Assembly (NCBI GenBank): GCA_965602635.1
Contig: CBFCZU010000128.1
Location: forward strand, 1-12,368
Source of the DNA: CBFCZU01 sp965602635
Lineage (GTDB): Bacteria > Planctomycetota > Phycisphaerae > SM23-33
Length of the DNA stretch: 12,368 bases
Direction: 5' to 3'
The position numbers and the translations under genes were made by a program. The notes beneath the pieces were generated by a model. The model did no database searches and was not told the DNA's origin. It saw only the letters and a list, made by a program, of their open reading frames with translations. Shown in pieces: positions 1-6,538 of this stretch (within the stretch, counting starts at the first letter, position 1; every line of letters starts with the position of its first letter).

Positions 1-27
1 CCGCGTTCCCTGCGCTCTCTGCGGTGA
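1..27. repeat. Short 9-nt periodic element at window edge
   Basis: Three consecutive 9-nt units carry a GCG core at the same place (positions 3, 12 and 21): ccgcgttcc, ctgcgctct, ctgcggtga. The element is cut by the window start, so more units may lie upstream. From memory, similar CTGCG-containing intergenic tracts recur in many environmental planctomycete and verrucomicrobial genomes; I could not check this. It lies outside any supported gene, about 170 bases before the first start codon. It could also be chance in GC-rich DNA. Confidence 0.35.
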
Positions 28-77
28 GAGCTTCTTGGACTCGGGTATTCGGCGGCCGGGAAATCGGGAAAGCGCGG

Positions 78-83
78 TATACT
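78..83 (+). promoter_or_regulatory. Weak -10-like TATACT upstream of propeller gene
   Basis: TATACT matches the sigma70 -10 consensus at five of six positions and stands out in a GC-rich stretch. No convincing -35 box lies 16-18 bases upstream. If it is used, the transcript would start near position 90 and have a leader of about 110 nt before the ATG at 201. Low confidence. Confidence 0.25.
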
Positions 84-200
84 ATGGGGGCGGGAAGTGA
101 GGGGCGGCCGCAGTCGGGGGCCGCTGAAGCATTTCCGTTACGTTCCGGCAGTTCGTGTCCATGCCGACGGCCTGGGCGTGAGATGGAAAGGAGCGGCCAG

Positions 201-1727
201 ATGAAGGGCAAATGGCTCGGTTTCGCGGCGGCGTGTGCGGTGCTTGCAGCCTGGGGGGTGACTGTCCAGGCCGATCCCCCGCCGCTGACTCTGTGGTCCC
301 AGCAGATCGGCACCAGCGAGCAGGACCGGGCCATCGGCATCGCCGTGGGCGCCGCCGGGAACATCTACATCACGGGCTACACGGAGGGCGACCTCGGGGG
401 GCCGAACCAGGGAGGCTACGACGCCTTCGTCGTCAAGTGCAACAGCGACGGGGCAGTGCAATGGACGCGGCAGATTGGCACCAGCGCTGGGGACTGTGGC
501 ACCGGCATCGCCGTTGACGGCAACGGCAATAGCTACATCACGGGCTGGACAAGCGGCGACCTCGGGGGTCCATACCAGGGAGGGCTCACCGACGCCTTCG
601 TCGTCAAGTACGACAGTGGCGGGACAGTGCAGTGGAGTCGCCAGATCGGGACGAGCAGCAGTGAGGAGGCCTACGGCATCGCCGTGGACGGAACCGGCAA
701 TATCTACATCACGGGTGAGACGTGGGGCAACCTCGGGGGTCCAAACCAGGGGGTAAGCGACGCTTTCGTCGTTAAGTACGACAGTGGCGGGACAGTGCAG
801 TGGACACGCCAGATCGGCAGCAGTTCGTATGACGATGCCTATGGGATCGCCGTGGACGGCAGCGGCAACAGCTACATCACGGGTTCCACCTACGGCGACC
901 TAGGCGGCCTTAACCAGGGCTGGCGCGACGCCTTTGATGTGAAGTACGACAACGGCGGGACGCAGCAATGGGCCCGCCAGGTCGGCACCGCCGCCGATGA
1001 CCGAGCCTACGGCATCGCCCTTGACGGCAGCGGCAACCGCTACATCACGGGTTGGACGGAGGGCGACCTCGGAGGGCCGAACCAGGGGTACAGGGACGCC
1101 TTCATCGTCAAGTCCGACAGCGGGGGGACAGTGCAGTGGACACGCCAGACAGGCAGCAGCAGCCTTGATGAAGCCCACGGCATCGCCGTGGACGGCAGTG
1201 GCAACAGCTACGTCACGGGCTTCACCTCGGGCGACCTCGGGGGGCCAGACCAGGGGGGCCAGGACGCCCTTGTCGTCAAGTATGACAGCGGCGGGACAGC
1301 CCAGTGGACGCGCCAGATCGGGACTATCTCCCCGGTCCGTGCGTACGGCATTGCCGTGGATGGCAGCGGCAACAGCTACATTACGGGGTATACGTTCGGT
1401 GACCTGGGCGGGCCGAACCAGGGCTACAGCGACGCCTTCATAGTGGCGATCAGCACCACCCCCGCCGGCCCCGGCGATTCCAACGTCGATGGCTGCACGG
1501 ACGGCCTGGACTATGTCATCTGGTCCAGCAACTACGATCCGCTCACCGGAGGCAAGGCCTGGTGGCAGGGCGACTCCAACGGGGATGGCCTCGTCGACGG
1601 CCTGGACTACGTCGTCTGGTCGAGCAACTGCCTCCAGGGCTGCCCCGGCTCGCCAGGGGCCATCCCTGAGCCCGGAACCGCCCTGCTGCTGTCACTCGGC
1701 GCCCTGATCCTCGCCCGCCGCAGGTAG
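201..1727 (+). CDS. Secreted SBBP beta-propeller protein with dockerin-like pair and PEP-CTERM tail
   Basis: This is a predicted exported surface protein of 508 residues. The start at 201 was chosen because an AAAGGAG ribosome site lies 8 bases upstream and a clean signal peptide follows (residues 1-24, hydrophobic core FAAACAVLAAWGV, cleavage probably after VQA). An in-frame ATG at 183 and the open frame back to 24 lack these features. Residues 31-416 are seven repeats of about 56 residues of the SBBP type (core GIAVDGSGNSYITG, then GDLGGPNQG, then DAFVVKYDSGG and QWTRQIG). Seven units suggest a closed seven-bladed propeller. Residues 426 to about 485 hold two EF-hand-like loops starting DSNVDGCTDGLD and DSNGDGLVDGLD, with Asp/Asn at loop positions 1, 3, 5, 9 and 12, like a type I dockerin. 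The C-terminus is a PEP-CTERM signal: PEP at 489-491, a hydrophobic segment, then RRR. In characterised systems such tails are processed by an exosortase; none is encoded here. The ligand is unknown. Confidence 0.88.
   Translation: MKGKWLGFAAACAVLAAWGVTVQADPPPLTLWSQQIGTSEQDRAIGIAVGAAGNIYITGYTEGDLGGPNQGGYDAFVVKCNSDGAVQWTRQIGTSAGDCGTGIAVDGNGNSYITGWTSGDLGGPYQGGLTDAFVVKYDSGGTVQWSRQIGTSSSEEAYGIAVDGTGNIYITGETWGNLGGPNQGVSDAFVVKYDSGGTVQWTRQIGSSSYDDAYGIAVDGSGNSYITGSTYGDLGGLNQGWRDAFDVKYDNGGTQQWARQVGTAADDRAYGIALDGSGNRYITGWTEGDLGGPNQGYRDAFIVKSDSGGTVQWTRQTGSSSLDEAHGIAVDGSGNSYVTGFTSGDLGGPDQGGQDALVVKYDSGGTAQWTRQIGTISPVRAYGIAVDGSGNSYITGYTFGDLGGPNQGYSDAFIVAISTTPAGPGDSNVDGCTDGLDYVIWSSNYDPLTGGKAWWQGDSNGDGLVDGLDYVVWSSNCLQGCPGSPGAIPEPGTALLLSLGALILARRR
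291..1449 (+). repeat. Seven in-frame 168-bp tandem repeats (propeller blades)
   Basis: Repeat units begin at 291, 459, 630, 798, 966, 1134 and 1302. The spacing is 168 bases throughout except for one 171-base unit (the second), which carries one extra codon in the GGLTDAF segment. Every unit keeps the reading frame. Some neighbouring units are nearly identical at DNA level: 591-635 and 759-803 differ at only two positions, both synonymous. The array is part of the coding region and is not a CRISPR. Confidence 0.9.
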
Positions 1728-1743
1728 CGAGGCGTAGCAAACC

Positions 1744-1772
1744 CCCCGGCGGTGTTGCCGCTGTCGCCGGGG
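1744..1772 (+). terminator. GC-rich hairpin after propeller gene
   Basis: A perfect 8-bp inverted repeat (CCCCGGCG at 1744-1751, CGCCGGGG at 1765-1772) encloses a 13-nt loop and starts 16 bases after the TAG stop. No run of T follows, so it is not a textbook intrinsic terminator, but its place between two same-strand genes fits transcript ending or 3'-end protection. Confidence 0.45.
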
Positions 1773-1784
1773 CGGCGAGGCCGG

Positions 1785-1790
1785 TAGAAT
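1785..1790 (+). promoter_or_regulatory. -10-like TAGAAT abutting the URO-D start (possible leaderless start)
   Basis: TAGAAT ends 8 bases before the ATG at 1799. If it is a -10 box, transcription would begin at or within a few bases of the start codon. That agrees with the absence of any Shine-Dalgarno sequence in the pyrimidine-rich ctcccccc between them. No clear -35 is seen. The same hexamer with similar flanks (gctagaatcgcc) occurs at 6543, upstream of purD. Confidence 0.4.
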
Positions 1791-1798
1791 CTCCCCCC

Positions 1799-2932
1799 AT
1801 GGTAAGCAACGCCGAGAAGGAGCAGGTGTGGCAGGCCTACCGTGACCGCCGGCCGGTGCGGGTCCCGGTGACTTACGGCGTCAACGCGCGGGTGGTGCTG
1901 TTCGACCCGGCCTGGAACAAGCGGGGCGTCACCTTCGCCGAGTACTACGCCGACCCGGCCGCCGCGATCGAGATCCAGCTCCAGCTCATGGAGTACCAGA
2001 GCCAGTACCTCAACCAGTACTGCGACCATCCGACCGGCCGGCCTGAGGAGTGGGCTTTCCACGTCGATAACCAGAACACCTACGACTCGGCCTATTTCGG
2101 TGCGGAGCTGGCGTTCCGCGACGGGCAGGTGGCCGACGTCGCGCCCCCGCTGGCCGGGGCGGGCAAGGAGACGATCTTCCAGCTCGACATCGACCACCCG
2201 CTGGAGAACCCGTTCATCAAGGACTGCCTGCGCCGCCGCGACGACCTGGCGGCCGCGGCCGAGCGGCTGAGCTACCACGGCATGCGCTTCACGGTGAGGG
2301 ACCTGCTGTTGGGCTTCGACGGGCACTTCACCATCGCCGTCAACCTCCGCGGGCACGAGCTGCTGACCGACCTCTACGAGGACCCGCCTTACGTCCGCCG
2401 GCTGATGGAGTTCATCCATCGCGGGGTGGTCATCCGCAACCGCGCCCTGGCCGAGCTGTTCGGCAAGAAGGCCTTCGACGGGCCCAGCGGGTCGTTCGCC
2501 GACGACTCGATCCAGCTAATCTCGGCCGAGACTTACGAGCAGTTCGTCCTGCCGCTTCACCGGGCGTGGTACGCGCTGTGGTCGGCCGAGGGGCCGCACT
2601 CCATCCACCTCTGCGGCGACGCGACGCGGCTGTTCCCCCTGATCCGCCGCGAGCTGAACGTCAACAGCTTCGACACGGGCTTTCCGGTCGACCACGGGCC
2701 CCTGCGGGATACCCTGGGCGACGACGTGGAGATCGCCGGCGGGCCGGAGGCATCACTGCTGCTGAGCGGAACGCCCGAGCAGGTGTACGAGCGGACGCGG
2801 GCGATACTGACCTCGGGTGTGACGCGGGGGGGGCGGTTCATCCTCCGCGAGGCGAACAACCTGCCGCCATGCTGCCCGGAGGAGAACCTCTCGGCGATGT
2901 ACCGCTGCTGCCTGGACCACGGCCGGCTCTAG
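1799..2932 (+). CDS. URO-D/corrinoid methyltransferase-like family protein
   Basis: This 377-residue protein resembles the uroporphyrinogen decarboxylase superfamily, especially the MtaA/CmuA-like branch that transfers methyl groups between corrinoid proteins and small substrates. It shows an H270-x-C272 pair in the segment SIHLCGDAT and a late cysteine pair C358-C359 in LPPCCPEEN. This is the H-x-C-Xn-C zinc-ligand pattern of that branch and is not used by true heme-pathway HemE. FDGHFTIAVNLRG and DTGFPVDHGPLR are also typical of the fold. The length fits the family (about 340-380). No corrinoid protein or heme gene is nearby, so substrate and partner cannot be assigned. Translation begins without a visible ribosome site, and a -10-like TAGAAT lies 8 bases before the ATG, so the mRNA may be leaderless. 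The stop codon overlaps that of the convergent uppS. Confidence 0.85.
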   Translation: MVSNAEKEQVWQAYRDRRPVRVPVTYGVNARVVLFDPAWNKRGVTFAEYYADPAAAIEIQLQLMEYQSQYLNQYCDHPTGRPEEWAFHVDNQNTYDSAYFGAELAFRDGQVADVAPPLAGAGKETIFQLDIDHPLENPFIKDCLRRRDDLAAAAERLSYHGMRFTVRDLLLGFDGHFTIAVNLRGHELLTDLYEDPPYVRRLMEFIHRGVVIRNRALAELFGKKAFDGPSGSFADDSIQLISAETYEQFVLPLHRAWYALWSAEGPHSIHLCGDATRLFPLIRRELNVNSFDTGFPVDHGPLRDTLGDDVEIAGGPEASLLLSGTPEQVYERTRAILTSGVTRGGRFILREANNLPPCCPEENLSAMYRCCLDHGRL

Positions 2933-2939
2933 CCGGTCG
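2920..2939. terminator. Inverted repeat centred on shared stop codons of URO-D gene and uppS
   Basis: CGGCCGGC (2920-2927) pairs with GCCGGTCG (2932-2939) around a TCTA loop, with one G-T pair in the plus-strand RNA. The palindrome CTAG at 2929-2932 supplies both TAG stops, one on each strand. There is no T-run on either side. It may act as a compact bidirectional terminator; a chance GC palindrome is the alternative. Confidence 0.4.
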
Positions 2940-3711
2940 GCTGGTTCAGGCCGCCGAAGCGGCGATGCCGCCCGGCATAGGCGTGCAGCGCCTTGTGCAA
3001 CTGGGCCTCGTCGAAGTCGGGCCAGAAGGTCTCGGTAATGTACAGCTCGGCGTAGGAGATCTGCCAGAGCAGGAAGTTGCTGATCCGCTGCTCTCCGGCG
3101 GTGCGGACGAGCAGGTCGGGGTCGCTCTGCCCGACGGTCTGGAGGGCCTGGGCGATGGTGGCTTCCTGTATGTCGTCGGGCTCGAGCCGCCCGGCGGCGA
3201 CGTCGCGGGCGAGGTGGCGGACGGCGTCGGTCAACTCGCCACGCCCGCCGTAGTTCAGGGCGACGTTCAGCCACATGCCGGTGTTCGTGCTGGAAGTCTC
3301 CACCGAGATGTCCATTTCGGTCAGCAGCTCGTCGGGCAGGCCTTCCCTCCGGCCCAGGTGCCGCAGCCGGACGTTGTGGGCCATTACCGTGTCCCTGTCG
3401 CGGCGGAGGAGCGCGGCGTGCAGACGCATCAGGGCGTCGATCTCGTTGCTGGGGCGATGCCAGTTCTCGCTGGAGAAGCTGTAGAGGGTCAGCACCTCCA
3501 GCCCCAGGCGAGCGGACTCGCGGACGATTCTGGGCACGCAGTCCCCCCCGGCGGCGTGCCCGGCCGAGCGCGACAGGCCGCGCCCCTGCGCCCACCGCCC
3601 GTTGCCGTCCATGATGATGGCCACGTGGCGCGGCATGCGCTCGGGCGTCAGGCCCAGCTCGGCGCGGGCGACGGCGATCGCCTCGGGTCTCAGGTCGGTC
3701 CGCTCGGTCAT
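2929..3711 (-). CDS. uppS: Undecaprenyl diphosphate synthase (cis-prenyltransferase)
   Basis: The product condenses isopentenyl diphosphate onto farnesyl diphosphate in cis, giving the C55 lipid carrier for peptidoglycan and surface polysaccharide. It is 260 residues long, normal for the family. HVAIIMDGNGRW at residues 29-40 contains the catalytic Asp35. It is followed by the FSSENW motif and by RTAGEQRISNFLLWQ from residue 203, which binds the incoming isopentenyl diphosphate; YITETFWPDF closes the conserved core. The start at 3711 was chosen because GGAG (3719-3722) lies 7 bases upstream and the homologous N-terminus begins shortly after; the frame is open further upstream into purA but has no family signal there. 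The gene starts 26 bases after the purA stop on the same strand, so the two probably share a transcript. Its TAG stop overlaps the convergent URO-D gene. The first 25 residues are a lineage-specific extension. Confidence 0.97.
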   Translation of the reverse strand: MTERTDLRPEAIAVARAELGLTPERMPRHVAIIMDGNGRWAQGRGLSRSAGHAAGGDCVPRIVRESARLGLEVLTLYSFSSENWHRPSNEIDALMRLHAALLRRDRDTVMAHNVRLRHLGRREGLPDELLTEMDISVETSSTNTGMWLNVALNYGGRGELTDAVRHLARDVAAGRLEPDDIQEATIAQALQTVGQSDPDLLVRTAGEQRISNFLLWQISYAELYITETFWPDFDEAQLHKALHAYAGRHRRFGGLNQPTG

Positions 3712-3737
3712 CGCGGTGCTCCGGTTCGCCGGCGGCG

Positions 3738-5051
3738 TCAGGCGGCTGGCAGTTTCGTGTGGTGGGCGATGGTCTGCTCGCGCCCCAGGCCGACGCTTAT
3801 CAGACCCACGGGCCTGCCGATCAGCGATTCGATCCGCTCGACGTAATTTCGGGCCTCGGCCGGCAGGTCGGCAAAGCCCGTGGCAGGGGCTATGGGGTCG
3901 CTCCACGCCGGCACGTCCTCGTACACGCACTCGACCCGATCCAGAGGCAGCGACGGGTCGTACCGGTCGATCCTCCTGCCGTCGAGCTCGTAGGCGGTGC
4001 AGACGCGGAACTTCTCGATCTTCCCGGGCCCGTCCAGCAGGAGCATCACCGCCAGCTCGTCAACGCCGGAAAGGTCGGCGGCATACCGCACAGCCACCGC
4101 GTCGAGCCAGCCGCAGCGACGCGGGCGCCCGGTGGTCGTGCCGTACTCCTTGCCGCGCTCGCGGATGAGGTCGCCGATCTCGTTGTCCTGCTCGGTTGGG
4201 AACGGCCCGGCGCCCACGCGGGAGGTGTAGCACTTGATGACCCCGACGACCGAGCCCACGGCCGAGGGCGGAACGCCCGCCCCCGACGGCACGGCGCAGG
4301 CCGTCACCGACGAACTCGTCACGAACGGGAACGTGCCGTGGTCGATGTCCAGCATGCTGCCCTGCCCGCCCTCGAAGCAGATCCTCTCCCCTGCGGCGAC
4401 GGCCTGGCGGAGGATCGACCCGGTGTCGGCGATCATCTCCGTCAGCCGCCGCCCGTAGCCGGCGTACTCGCGGGCGATCGCCTCGGCGTCGAGCCGGTCG
4501 CCATGCCCGTACAGGCCGGCGAATAGCGAGCTCTTCAATTCCGCCACGCGGGTGACCTTCTCGCCCAGCACCTGCTCGTCCAGCAGGTCGGCGACGCGAA
4601 CGGCCGTCGAGCGCGTGGCCTTGTCGGAGTAGCACGGGCCGATGCCCCGGGCCGTCGTGCCGATCTTCTTGCCCGGCGCCAGGGCCTCCTCGCTGAGCCG
4701 GTCGGCGAGCTTGTGCCAGGGCATGACGACGTTGGCGGCGCCCGAGATGTGCAGGTTCTCCGGCGTGACCGACACACCCCGCCCGCGCAGGTTATCGATC
4801 TCCTCGCAAGCCACGCCCGGGTCGAACGCCACGCCGTTGCCCACCACGTTGCGGACGCCCTCGTAGAGGATCCCGCAGGGGATGAGGTGCATGGCGTACT
4901 TCTCGGCGCCCACCGTGACGGTGTGCCCGGCGTTGGCGCCCCCGCAGAAGCGGACCACGTAGCGGCACTGGGGGGCAACAATGTCAACGACCTTGCCCTT
5001 GCCCTCGTCGCCCCATTGCAGACCGATGACGGCGACATTCTTCCGGCTCAT
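3738..5051 (-). CDS. purA: Adenylosuccinate synthetase
   Basis: The enzyme joins IMP and aspartate using GTP, the first committed step to AMP, in the cytoplasm. The 437-residue length is standard. GLQWGDEGKGK at residues 10-20 is the phosphate-binding loop with catalytic Asp15; NAGHT at 40-44 holds the second catalytic residue, His43. Further family blocks are NGVAFDPG, GIGPCYSDK, EGGQGSMLDIDHG, FPFVTSSS and TTGRPRRCGWLDAV. Two blocks deviate: TTGRGIGP reads TTARGIGP, and the region matching the TKLD guanine-contact block reads LLLD in ELAVMLLLDGPGK, so the usual Lys is Leu while the Asp is kept. The start at 5051 is set by GAGGA (5060-5064) 8 bases upstream and by MSRKNVAVIG as the normal N-terminus. 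A strong promoter lies just upstream (5090-5117, minus strand). The downstream neighbour uppS follows after 26 bases. Confidence 0.98.
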   Translation of the reverse strand: MSRKNVAVIGLQWGDEGKGKVVDIVAPQCRYVVRFCGGANAGHTVTVGAEKYAMHLIPCGILYEGVRNVVGNGVAFDPGVACEEIDNLRGRGVSVTPENLHISGAANVVMPWHKLADRLSEEALAPGKKIGTTARGIGPCYSDKATRSTAVRVADLLDEQVLGEKVTRVAELKSSLFAGLYGHGDRLDAEAIAREYAGYGRRLTEMIADTGSILRQAVAAGERICFEGGQGSMLDIDHGTFPFVTSSSVTACAVPSGAGVPPSAVGSVVGVIKCYTSRVGAGPFPTEQDNEIGDLIRERGKEYGTTTGRPRRCGWLDAVAVRYAADLSGVDELAVMLLLDGPGKIEKFRVCTAYELDGRRIDRYDPSLPLDRVECVYEDVPAWSDPIAPATGFADLPAEARNYVERIESLIGRPVGLISVGLGREQTIAHHTKLPAA

Positions 5052-5089
5052 TGTGATGTCCTCTTCCCTCCGGTCAGCGCAGCCGCAAC

Positions 5090-5117
5090 AGTTTAGACCC
5101 GTGCGGGGATATGTCAA
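5090..5117 (-). promoter_or_regulatory. sigma70-type promoter for purA-uppS
   Basis: On the minus strand a perfect -35 box TTGACA (5112-5117) is followed after 16 bases by TAAACT (5090-5095), which matches the -10 consensus at four of six positions. The predicted start near 5083 gives a leader of about 32 nt with the GGAGG/GAGGA ribosome site ahead of the purA ATG at 5051. It stands back to back with the rightward promoter at 5136-5164. Confidence 0.65.
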
Positions 5118-5135
5118 GTCCCCAGCTCGATCCGC

Positions 5136-5164
5136 TTGACCCGGCCGGGGCGGGGACGGATAAT
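5136..5164 (+). promoter_or_regulatory. sigma70-type promoter for the membrane-protein gene
   Basis: TTGACC (5136-5141) and GATAAT (5159-5164) are separated by exactly 17 bases; each box differs from consensus at one position. The predicted start near 5171 leaves a leader of about 74 nt before the ATG at 5245. Only 18 bases separate this -35 from the -35 of the purA promoter on the other strand, so RNA polymerase or a regulator bound here could influence both genes. Confidence 0.65.
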
Positions 5165-5172
5165 TGACTGTA

Positions 5173-5213
5173 CCCCAGGGGCGCGAAGAAGCACAGCTTC
5201 GCACGGCTTGGGG
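5173..5213 (+). other. Predicted stem-loop in the 5' leader of the membrane-protein gene
   Basis: Two nested helices can form in the leader. The outer one is CCCCA (5173-5177) with TGGGG (5209-5213). The inner one is GCGAAG (5183-5188) with CTTCGC (5197-5202) around an 8-nt loop. The predicted transcript begins almost exactly at the outer helix, as in leaders that protect mRNA 5' ends. It matches no riboswitch or leader family that I recognise. Confidence 0.35.
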
Positions 5214-5244
5214 GCCGCCGGCTCTTAGCAGGAGGACCGGAACC

Positions 5245-6468
5245 ATGTCCACGAAGGAAGATCGACCCAAGGCGGCCAGTTCGGCATCGGCGCTGGTATT
5301 GTGCCTGATGGCGCTGGCGATCGTTTCGGTGTTCCTGGGGCTTCTGGCCGGGACGGTAGTGCTCTTAACCGGTGCGCTCGCCGGGCAGATAACCCCGTTT
5401 GCCATGCTGTGGACGGCGCTGGCCTTCGCCGCCGGGTGCAGCGCGGGGGCGGTGCTGTGGGCGCTGGGCTGGCTGTGCCGCAACAACGACCAGCGGTGGC
5501 AGACCGAGCGTCGCATGGCGATAGCGCTGGAGACCCTGACCGCTCCCGGACAGGGCGGCGAGGGCGAGCTGGGCGCCGCGCTGCCGGGGGCTCCGCCGCC
5601 GCCGGCCAGGGGCGAACCGGACCAGGGCGGGGGAGTTGACCCGCGCATGAGGCCGGTCCTCAGGCAGCTTCGGGAGTTGAACGTCAACATCCTGCTGAGC
5701 GACGCACAGCGCGAGGCGAAGCGGCGACACTTCACCGAGCGTGAGAGCCAGCGGCTGCAGGAGCGGATCGCCCAGGCCGCCGCCGCCGGCAAGGCCGACG
5801 ACGCACAGGGCTACCTCGACGAGCTGGTCCGCCTCGCCCCCGACAGCCCGGAGATCAAGGCCCTCCGCGAGGAGGTCGGACGCACCCGCCAGGAGTCCGA
5901 GCAGCACGACCTCGCCGAGGCGTCCGCAAAGGTCGAGAACCTCATGTCCGGCGGCAAGTTCGATGCCGCGGCGGCCGTGGCTGAGGGGCTACTCGCGCGG
6001 CACCCGGCCCTTCCGGCGGCGATCTCGATGCTGGCCCGCGTGCAGCGAGAGCGCGAGGCCTTCGTCACCGAGCGGCGCTCGGCCATGTACCAGAAGATCG
6101 AGCGCGAGGCCACTCAGCGCCATTGGCAGGCGGCGAAGGAGGCGGCCGACGCCTTCCTCCAGGCCTTCCGCGACACCCCCGAGGCCGACGCCGTAAAGGC
6201 GCAGATGGGCACCATCGCTGACAACGCCCGGCTGGAGGAGGTCCGGAAGCTGCGCGACGGAATCGCGGAGCTGATCGAGCGGCGGCGTTACGGCGAGGCC
6301 GCCGAGCGGTCGCGCGAGCTGATCGAGCGTTTCCCGGGCACGGCCGCGGCCGAGGACCTGCGAAAGCAGTTGCCCCGGCTGGAGGAACTGGCCGGGTCGG
6401 AGGACGCCTTGACCCAGGGCGCCCTTCTGACAAAGCTGGCCGAGTCAGAGGAGGGCGCCGGGCAGTGA
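5245..6468 (+). CDS. Two-helix membrane protein with long helical/TPR-like cytoplasmic domain
   Basis: I do not recognise a named family. The 407-residue product has two hydrophobic helices (about 16-43 and 52-78) with a short loop between, so both ends should lie in the cytoplasm. A Gly/Pro-rich linker follows (about 100-133). The rest is an almost continuous charged helical region (134-407). Within it, helix pairs such as AGKADDAQGYLDELVRLAPD, GGKFDAAAAVAEGLLARHP and RRRYGEAAERSRELIERFPG repeat the small-large-Ala pattern of TPR units, each ending in a Pro-containing turn; RELNVNILLSDAQREAKRR may form a coiled coil before them. The start at 5245 follows AGGAGG (5230-5235) by 9 bases; the frame open back to 5164 overlaps the promoter and was rejected. 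It is divergent from purA, has its own promoter, and purD follows 151 bases downstream. A scaffold or assembly role at the inner membrane is a guess from the architecture. Confidence 0.8.
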   Translation: MSTKEDRPKAASSASALVLCLMALAIVSVFLGLLAGTVVLLTGALAGQITPFAMLWTALAFAAGCSAGAVLWALGWLCRNNDQRWQTERRMAIALETLTAPGQGGEGELGAALPGAPPPPARGEPDQGGGVDPRMRPVLRQLRELNVNILLSDAQREAKRRHFTERESQRLQERIAQAAAAGKADDAQGYLDELVRLAPDSPEIKALREEVGRTRQESEQHDLAEASAKVENLMSGGKFDAAAAVAEGLLARHPALPAAISMLARVQREREAFVTERRSAMYQKIEREATQRHWQAAKEAADAFLQAFRDTPEADAVKAQMGTIADNARLEEVRKLRDGIAELIERRRYGEAAERSRELIERFPGTAAAEDLRKQLPRLEELAGSEDALTQGALLTKLAESEEGAGQ

Positions 6469-6538
6469 GGGCGCGCCACCTTCGACTGCTCCGCCGGCTG
6501 CTCACGACGCGCGGCAAGTACCTGCCAGCGGCAAGGCC

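Noticed and set aside
24..200. N-terminal extension of the propeller gene back to 24
   Set aside because: The signal peptide and the AAAGGAG ribosome site place the start at 201; the upstream residues are Arg/Gly-rich and look like translated non-coding DNA.
291..1449. Periodic repeats as a possible CRISPR or satellite array
   Set aside because: The 168-base units are coding throughout, diverge by codon pattern and encode propeller blades; there are no short direct repeats with unrelated spacers.
2566..3846. Long plus-strand open frame (426 codons) across the URO-D and uppS genes
   Set aside because: Antisense or out of frame to two genes with strong family motifs; its translation is low-complexity and rich in Gly, Ala and Arg, as expected of a GC-rich shadow frame.
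5052..5792. Open frame extending purA upstream on the minus strand
   Set aside because: It overlaps both promoters and the oppositely oriented membrane-protein gene; purA homologues begin at the MSRKN start with its own ribosome site.
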